This document shows positions 59,489 through 64,000 of a stretch of 64,000 bases of DNA, piece by piece; position 1 is the first letter of the stretch; each line of letters starts with the position of its first letter. The notes beneath the pieces are model-generated. The model made no database searches. It saw only the letters and a program-made list of their open reading frames with translations, and was not told where the DNA came from. The translations under genes and the position numbers were made by a program. Source of the stretch: Citrobacter sp. On2M (lineage in GTDB: Bacteria; Pseudomonadota; Gammaproteobacteria; Enterobacterales; Enterobacteriaceae); contig NZ_WPCV01000004.1 in assembly GCF_018035235.1 (NCBI RefSeq), forward strand, positions 930,001 to 994,000, written 5' to 3'.

Positions 59489-60650
59489 GATTCACTCCTT
59501 TGGTAATCAGTTCTGGAAAAAGTGTTTGATAAATAGCCTTAACATCGTCATGGCTTACCTGACAGGGGGTGTTGTTAATAAGACGTTTTACGTTGAGCGC
59601 GGCATTGGCGAGAGTGGAAATATCTGTGGGTGGTACCCCGAGCGTTGCCAGGTTATCGGGCAGGTTGAGTCGTTTCACAAGTGCGGAGAAGTATTCCACC
59701 AGCGCGAATGATTTTTCTTCGGTACTCAGGGTCCGATCGGCATCAGGCAACAGATCCCAGACCTGAGCGAACTTGTCGACCACATGAGGACGGATAGCTT
59801 TCATGCAAGGGGCTAACAGAATGGCATTGGCTATACCATGAGGCAGGTGATAGCGACCTCCGAGTGGGTAAGAGAGTGCATGGACAAGATGTGTTCCGGC
59901 ATGATTAATCGCGACTCCGCCATAATATGACGCCCACAGCATTTCAAGTTTAGCCTGCAAATTGTTCGGTTCATTAACCGAGGTTTCGATGTTCTTTAGC
60001 AACTTCTGTAACCCGATGAGTGCCGCATTGTCACTGATCGGATTGGCGATGGTGGCTGTAAAGCACTCAATCAGATGACATAACGCATCTATTCCGGTTG
60101 ATGACGCAATATGCGCTGGCATGCTGGTCGTCAGTTCCGGCAACAGGGCAACGTAATCGGGTAATAGCACCGGAGAAATGATGCCGACCTTGGTGTTTTG
60201 TTCCGGGATCGCCAGAATCGCATTAGGAGTTGCTTCAGAACCCGTCCCTGCAGTGGCTGGAATCAGCACTGAAGCTACGCGGTGCAGCGGTTTCTCGCCT
60301 GCCAGCATGGCGTCAAGAGAAGAGGATTCAGGATGACATAAGACTGAGAGCAACTTCGCTACATCCAGTACGCTGCCACCACCAATACCTATCACCATCT
60401 CTACGTTAAGACCTTTAACGCTTTCTAACAGTGCCGCAACGTCATGATGACCCGGCTCGGCAGGCACGCTATCAATAAGTGTGACCTGGCGGCCATCGTT
60501 ACTGAGCAAGGTGCGGATCTGCGCCACTGCATCCAGCCTGACGATATTGCTATCGGTCACCAGCAATAGCTGGTGCTTGCCTGTCAGTATTGGTTCCAGT
60601 GCGGGGATGGCATTTGAACCGCTAATCACGGTGCTATTGATTGTTGCCAC
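59481..60650 (-). CDS. Iron-containing alcohol dehydrogenase (class III)
   Basis: A 389-residue Fe-ADH: GGGSVLDVAK nucleotide motif near residue 90 and metal-ligand pattern Asp/His in GIDALCHLIECF, then His in HLVHALSYPLGG and YHLPHG. Family members reduce or oxidise lactaldehyde, hydroxybutyrate, glycerol and similar small alcohols. As the first gene of the minus-strand operon it may handle the aldehyde made by the adjacent aldolase. Start ATG follows AGGAGAATG-like sequence. Confidence 0.92.
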   Translation of the reverse strand: MATINSTVISGSNAIPALEPILTGKHQLLLVTDSNIVRLDAVAQIRTLLSNDGRQVTLIDSVPAEPGHHDVAALLESVKGLNVEMVIGIGGGSVLDVAKLLSVLCHPESSSLDAMLAGEKPLHRVASVLIPATAGTGSEATPNAILAIPEQNTKVGIISPVLLPDYVALLPELTTSMPAHIASSTGIDALCHLIECFTATIANPISDNAALIGLQKLLKNIETSVNEPNNLQAKLEMLWASYYGGVAINHAGTHLVHALSYPLGGRYHLPHGIANAILLAPCMKAIRPHVVDKFAQVWDLLPDADRTLSTEEKSFALVEYFSALVKRLNLPDNLATLGVPPTDISTLANAALNVKRLINNTPCQVSHDDVKAIYQTLFPELITKGVNHE

Positions 60651-60683
60651 AACATTCTCCTGTAGGTGAGTGATTGAATTCGC

Positions 60684-60707
60684 TCATTTCGTTTCAAAAG
60701 CGATTTC
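60684..60707. promoter_or_regulatory. Repeated TTTCGTTTC-like site, candidate DeoR operator
   Basis: TCATTTCGTTTC followed by AAAAGCGATTTC forms spaced TTTC repeats near the Fe-ADH start. DeoR-family repressors such as AgaR favour TTTCGTTTC-type repeats, so this is a candidate site for the cluster regulator. Confidence 0.45.
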
Positions 60708-60759
60708 ATCATGGGCTAAATTTATAATTTATCTCGGAACTGAATAACTTGAGCTTGCT

Positions 60760-60777
60760 CACATTTAATCAAATGTG
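60760..60777. promoter_or_regulatory. 7-4-7 palindrome in the divergent control region
   Basis: CACATTT-AATC-AAATGTG is a perfect dyad, 7 bases upstream of a TATAAT -10 (60784-60789) for the kinase operon, overlapping its -35 position. A good operator candidate. Confidence 0.6.
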
Positions 60778-60783
60778 ATTGAA

Positions 60784-60789
60784 TATAAT
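60784..60789 (+). promoter_or_regulatory. -10 element of the kinase-pdxA2-deoR operon
   Basis: A perfect TATAAT 31 bases before the kinase ATG; the base at the -35 position falls in the palindrome and is non-consensus (ACATTT), which suggests activator or repressor control. Confidence 0.55.
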
Positions 60790-60820
60790 CATTATCAAAA
60801 TTCAACAACCCGGAGCATGG

Positions 60821-62065
60821 ATGAGTAGACATGTTGTAAGACCCCAGATCCTTGTCATTGCTGATGACTTTACGGGGGGAAATGATGCGGGAGTGAGTCT
60901 GGCGATGACGGGAATGACGGTGAACGTCGCTTTCACATTGCCCTGTGCCGATGATGCAGATGTGCTGGTCATAAACAGCGATAGCCGGGCACTGGATGCT
61001 CAACAAGCCGCGGCGAGGGTAAGCGATTTGGCTCTTGCCTGTCAGGCAGAACCTCAGACGCAGTGGCTGAAGAAAATCGATTCAACATTGCGGGGTAATC
61101 CGGGGGCGGAACTGGACGCGTTGATGCGAGTAACGGGCAAAAAACGTGCCATTTTAGCGGCTGCTTATCCTGCCGCAGGCCGTACCACCGAGCAAGGGCA
61201 ATGCCTGATTCACGGCGTTCCGGTAACGCATACCGAATTTGCCAGCGATCCTAAAACACCGGTGATGAGTGCTGATATCTGTGAAGTGATACAGGCGCAA
61301 ACCACCATTGCGTGTCGGTCGATGTCTCTAAATGACTACACGCAGCACCTGCATGAGCCTGTTGTTGAGACGCCGCAGATTTGGGTTGTGGATGCCCGGA
61401 CTGACGCTGACCTTGATGTGATTGTTACTCAAGCGCTGATGCAGGATGAGCTGCCGTTGTTGGTGGGGTCAGCCGGAATCTGTGATGCACTGGCGCGCCA
61501 TGTGCGGGCACCTTCTTCCCATCGCTTGCTGGCTGTTGTGGGATCAATGAGTGAAATCGCTCAACAACAGGTTGCCGCTGTGTACCAGAACCCGCAAGTG
61601 GGGATGGCATTCATCGATATCGAGAATATTTTCAGCGGTGGTTCAACAGCGTACGTGCAGCGCATTGTTGGAATCCTCGCCTCTGGTAAACACTGCATCG
61701 TTCACACAAGTCCCGACAGTGAAGCACGCCATCATATTCCGCAGTTGTGCGTGCGCATGGAGACGAATCGCGTTCAGCTCGGTGAAAAAATCTGCCTGTT
61801 TCTTGGACAGCTTATCCGCCAGGTTTTGCAAGAGGTATCGCCAGGCGCGCTGTATCTCTCTGGTGGCGATGTGGCGATGGCGGTTGCAGACGCCCTTAAG
61901 GCAACAGGATTTCGAATTACCGACCGTGTGGCCCAGTGCGTGCCGTACGGTCATTTTGTCGGTGGCGACTGGCAACGCCCGGTTATGACAAAGGCAGGGG
62001 GATTCGGTGACGAAACGACGTTGCGTCAGGTTTTAAATTTTATCGAGGAGAACATGAGTGAATAA
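60821..62065 (+). CDS. DUF1537 four-carbon acid-sugar kinase family protein
   Basis: A 414-residue kinase of the OtnK/DtnK family. Recognisable blocks: IADDFTGGNDAGV near residue 12, KKIDSTLRGNPG near residue 88, VVGSMS mid-protein, YLSGGDVA and TKAGGFGDETTL at the C-terminal ATP domain. Family members phosphorylate D-erythronate, D- or L-threonate or 2-oxotetronate. ATG at 60821 follows CCGGAG, so the longer frame was trimmed. Overlaps pdxA2 by 8 bases, the pairing seen in the D-threonate route. Confidence 0.93.
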   Translation: MSRHVVRPQILVIADDFTGGNDAGVSLAMTGMTVNVAFTLPCADDADVLVINSDSRALDAQQAAARVSDLALACQAEPQTQWLKKIDSTLRGNPGAELDALMRVTGKKRAILAAAYPAAGRTTEQGQCLIHGVPVTHTEFASDPKTPVMSADICEVIQAQTTIACRSMSLNDYTQHLHEPVVETPQIWVVDARTDADLDVIVTQALMQDELPLLVGSAGICDALARHVRAPSSHRLLAVVGSMSEIAQQQVAAVYQNPQVGMAFIDIENIFSGGSTAYVQRIVGILASGKHCIVHTSPDSEARHHIPQLCVRMETNRVQLGEKICLFLGQLIRQVLQEVSPGALYLSGGDVAMAVADALKATGFRITDRVAQCVPYGHFVGGDWQRPVMTKAGGFGDETTLRQVLNFIEENMSE

Positions 62066-63044
62066 CATTATTGCAGTAACAATGGGCGATCCTGCCGGTA
62101 TTGGACCTGAGATTATTATTAAATCGCTGGTGGAGGGAGAACTCTCTGGCGCGCCGGTTGTGGTTGTGGGATGTGCCCAAACGCTGCGTCGTATCCAGTC
62201 ATTAAATGTCACACCGCCAGCGGAACTTCGGGTTATCGACAGCGTAGACCTGGCGCAATTCGCCCCAGGTGTTATCAACGTGATTGATGAACCGCTTGCC
62301 GATCCTACCGCTCTTCAGCCAGGAGTGGTGCAAGCGCAGGCGGGAGATTTGGCCTATCGCTGCATAAAACGCGCTACAGCACTGGCGCTAAGTGGTGAAG
62401 TTAAGGCTATTGCTACCGCGCCGCTGAATAAAGAAGCGTTGCATCTGGCGGGACATCATTATCCCGGACATACCGAACTGCTGGCACAACTGACCAACAG
62501 CAAAGACTACGCGATGGTACTTTATACCGATCAGCTTAAAGTCATTCACGTTACCACCCACATCGCGTTGCGCAAATTTCTTGATACGCTCAGCGAGCAA
62601 CGTGTAAAAACGGTCATTCAGGTGGCGAATGATTTCCTGCGTCGGGTAGGGTTCGATAATCCACGTATTGCGGTTGCTGGCGTCAACCCCCATGCCGGCG
62701 AAAATGGCCTGTTTGGCGAGGAAGAGATAACGATTGTCGGACCTGCGGTGCGTGCAATGCAAGCGGAAGGGGTAAATGTTACGGGCCCCTGTCCACCGGA
62801 TACGGTATTTATGCAGTGCCACGAAGGTATGTACGACATGGTGGTGGCGATGTATCACGATCAGGGCCATATTCCGCTAAAATTGTTGGGATTTTATGAT
62901 GGGGTGAATATCACCGCCGGATTGCCGTTTATTCGCACCTCTGCGGACCACGGTACGGCGTTTGATATTGCCTGGACAGGAAAAGCCAAGTCTGAGAGCA
63001 TGGCGGTGTCTATCCAGTTAGCAATGCAAATTACGCGGGAATAA
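62058..63044 (+). CDS. pdxA2: PdxA2-type 4-phosphate acid-sugar dehydrogenase
   Basis: A 328-residue PdxA-family dehydrogenase with divalent-metal His ligands in [19 protein letters not shown] and SADHGTAFD. PdxA makes a pyridoxine precursor, but the copy paired with a DUF1537 kinase (PdxA2) oxidises D-threonate- or D-erythronate-4-phosphate, with decarboxylation to dihydroxyacetone phosphate. Starts with GTG behind GAGGAG, inside the kinase 3' end. The catabolic assignment comes from context. Confidence 0.92.
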   Translation: MNNIIAVTMGDPAGIGPEIIIKSLVEGELSGAPVVVVGCAQTLRRIQSLNVTPPAELRVIDSVDLAQFAPGVINVIDEPLADPTALQPGVVQAQAGDLAYRCIKRATALALSGEVKAIATAPLNKEALHLAGHHYPGHTELLAQLTNSKDYAMVLYTDQLKVIHVTTHIALRKFLDTLSEQRVKTVIQVANDFLRRVGFDNPRIAVAGVNPHAGENGLFGEEEITIVGPAVRAMQAEGVNVTGPCPPDTVFMQCHEGMYDMVVAMYHDQGHIPLKLLGFYDGVNITAGLPFIRTSADHGTAFDIAWTGKAKSESMAVSIQLAMQITRE

Positions 63045-63045
63045 A

Positions 63046-63807
63046 ATGAAGGGATATAATCGGTTAGAACAGATTATGGATTATCTGAAAGGGCATAATC
63101 TGGCGACTGTTGAACAGCTCGTCGCTGTGACTCAGGCCTCTCCGGCGACCATTCGTCGCGATCTGATCAAGCTTGACCAGGAAGGTGTCATCAGCCGTAC
63201 CCACGGAGGCGTCACGCTTAACCGGTTTATTCCTTCACAACCTACCACGCATGAGAAAATGCAGCGTAGTCTGCTGGAAAAGCAGGCTATCGCCTGTGCG
63301 GCGGCAAACCTGGTGAAAGCCGGTGATGCTATTGTTCTCGACGCGGGGACGACAATGATTGAGCTGGCTCGTCAGCTCACCCATCTGCCGCTGCGGGTTA
63401 TCACCAGCGATCTGCACATTGCGCTTTTCTTCTCTGAGTTTAAACAAATTGAAGTGACCATTATTGGCGGACGTATTGATGATTCCAGTCAGTCCTGCAT
63501 CGGTGAACATGGACGTAAACTGCTGCAGAACGTCTGGCCAGATATCGCGTTTTTGAGCTGCAACGGTTGGGACATAACACGAGGGATCACCGCGCCGACT
63601 GAAGAGAAGGCCGGATTGAAAAGCGACCTGATTGCTAATGCCAAACGTCGGGTACTGCTGGCGGACAGTTCGAAATACGGCGCATGGTCACTGTTTAACG
63701 TTACACATCTGGATGCGTTGACGGATATCGTGACCGATGCGCATCTCAATGAAGACGTGCGCGAGCAACTGGAACAGCTACCCTGCCAACTGACTATTGC
63801 CAGTTAA
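63046..63807 (+). CDS. DeoR-family repressor of the cluster
   Basis: A 253-residue DeoR/GlpR-type regulator: helix-turn-helix at about residues 20-45 ([22 protein letters not shown]), THGG turn, then a sugar-phosphate-binding domain with [11 protein letters not shown] and the SSKYGAWSL site. DeoR proteins sense phosphorylated sugars and usually repress neighbours. It is one base past pdxA2, so its level follows the pathway. Likely targets are the two candidate operators at 60684-60777. Confidence 0.93.
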   Translation: MKGYNRLEQIMDYLKGHNLATVEQLVAVTQASPATIRRDLIKLDQEGVISRTHGGVTLNRFIPSQPTTHEKMQRSLLEKQAIACAAANLVKAGDAIVLDAGTTMIELARQLTHLPLRVITSDLHIALFFSEFKQIEVTIIGGRIDDSSQSCIGEHGRKLLQNVWPDIAFLSCNGWDITRGITAPTEEKAGLKSDLIANAKRRVLLADSSKYGAWSLFNVTHLDALTDIVTDAHLNEDVREQLEQLPCQLTIAS

Positions 63808-64000
63808 TCCCTGGTCTGCGACAACTGGGGGTTCAATACCTCAATAAACGCTTCCAGTTGCCTCGTCATTGCGCCTCTGCGCCATACCAGCCACGTATTC
63901 AGCCAGCGCCAGTTTTCGCTTAGCGCCCAGGCGTTGACCTGATGATGTCCTGGCATACTCTCCAGCATCGAACGTGGGATCAGCGCGATCCCCGCGCCGG
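63804..64000 (-). CDS. ptrR: LysR-family regulator, 3' part (yneJ/ptrR-like)
   Basis: The last 64 codons of a LysR-type regulator, reading [19 protein letters not shown] and then [22 protein letters not shown] to TAA. The N-terminus is outside the window. In K-12 the gene after sotB is yneJ (ptrR), and the wording of this C-terminus fits. Its stop overlaps the DeoR gene stop, tail to tail. The exact gene name is an inference from synteny. Confidence 0.65.
   Translation of the reverse strand, partial: GAGIALIPRSMLESMPGHHQVNAWALSENWRWLNTWLVWRRGAMTRQLEAFIEVLNPQLSQTRD

Noticed and set aside
60779..60820. 14-codon N-terminal extension of the DUF1537 kinase
   Set aside because: It overlaps the -10 element, lacks a ribosome site and is not part of the family domain.

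Overview
The window reads as chromosomal backbone of an Enterobacteriaceae member close to Escherichia, Salmonella and Citrobacter, and a Citrobacter-like genome fits best. Most proteins are recognisable orthologues of Escherichia coli K-12 products in the order of the rstA to mar region. Several blocks absent from K-12 (a peptidase plus MsrPQ block, a urea transporter operon, a sugar-acid cluster) interrupt that order. No rRNA, tRNA, CRISPR array, insertion sequence or intact prophage was seen. The species call is inference.

Layout. 1-11.6 kb: a broken nickel transporter end, then rstA, ydgC, folM, ydgI, ydgH, pntAB (transhydrogenase), tqsA, mdtJI (spermidine export), ydgD and the tiny ydgU. 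11.7-17.8 kb: the acid-induced asr with a well-formed RstA box, then a block not at this place in K-12: an M32 carboxypeptidase, msrPQ (periplasmic methionine sulfoxide repair) and a divergent two-component system. 17.9-30.1 kb: ynfM/ynfL, mlc, bioD2, clcB, the DMSO-reductase-like operon ynfE-G-H-dmsD (ynfF missing) behind FNR- and NarL-like sites, then ynfD, ynfC and speG. 30.2-40.6 kb: ynfB, ynfA, the rspAB-ydfJ-ydfI sugar-acid operon with ydfJ whole and no Qin prophage, ydfZ, rspR, ydfG and dcp. 40.6-43.1 kb: a structured RNA resembling phage C4 antisense RNA, a methyltransferase in place of ydeIJ, dgcZ, a probable MgrR sRNA and the 31-residue mgtS with a PhoP box. 43.2-49 kb: urtABCDE behind a sigma-54 promoter and an NtrC-like site. 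49-54.6 kb: ydeE, eamA, marRAB/marC with the mar operator and an unannotated 43-codon reading frame crossing it, and sotB.

54.8-63.8 kb: a compact cluster absent from this place in K-12, lying between sotB and a yneJ/ptrR-like LysR gene. Six genes on the minus strand (Fe-dependent dehydrogenase, DHDPS/NAL-family aldolase, sodium:solute symporter, sialidase-like BNR protein, YhcH-family protein, SDR) face three on the plus strand (DUF1537 acid-sugar kinase, PdxA2, DeoR repressor). The families suggest uptake and breakdown of a sugar acid or sialic-acid-like compound to central intermediates. The substrate cannot be read from sequence. This is the best candidate for an undescribed pathway in the window.

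Themes. Respiration and redox (pntAB, ynfEGH, msrPQ), PhoP/RstA-linked stress outputs (rstA, asr, mgtS, mgrR), polyamine handling (mdtJI, speG), nitrogen scavenging (urt) and drug or solvent defence (mar, sotB, ydeE) share the window with two sugar-acid modules (rsp/ydf and the 54.8-63.8 kb cluster). Start sites were adjusted where ribosome binding sites or family lengths argued against the longest reading frame.
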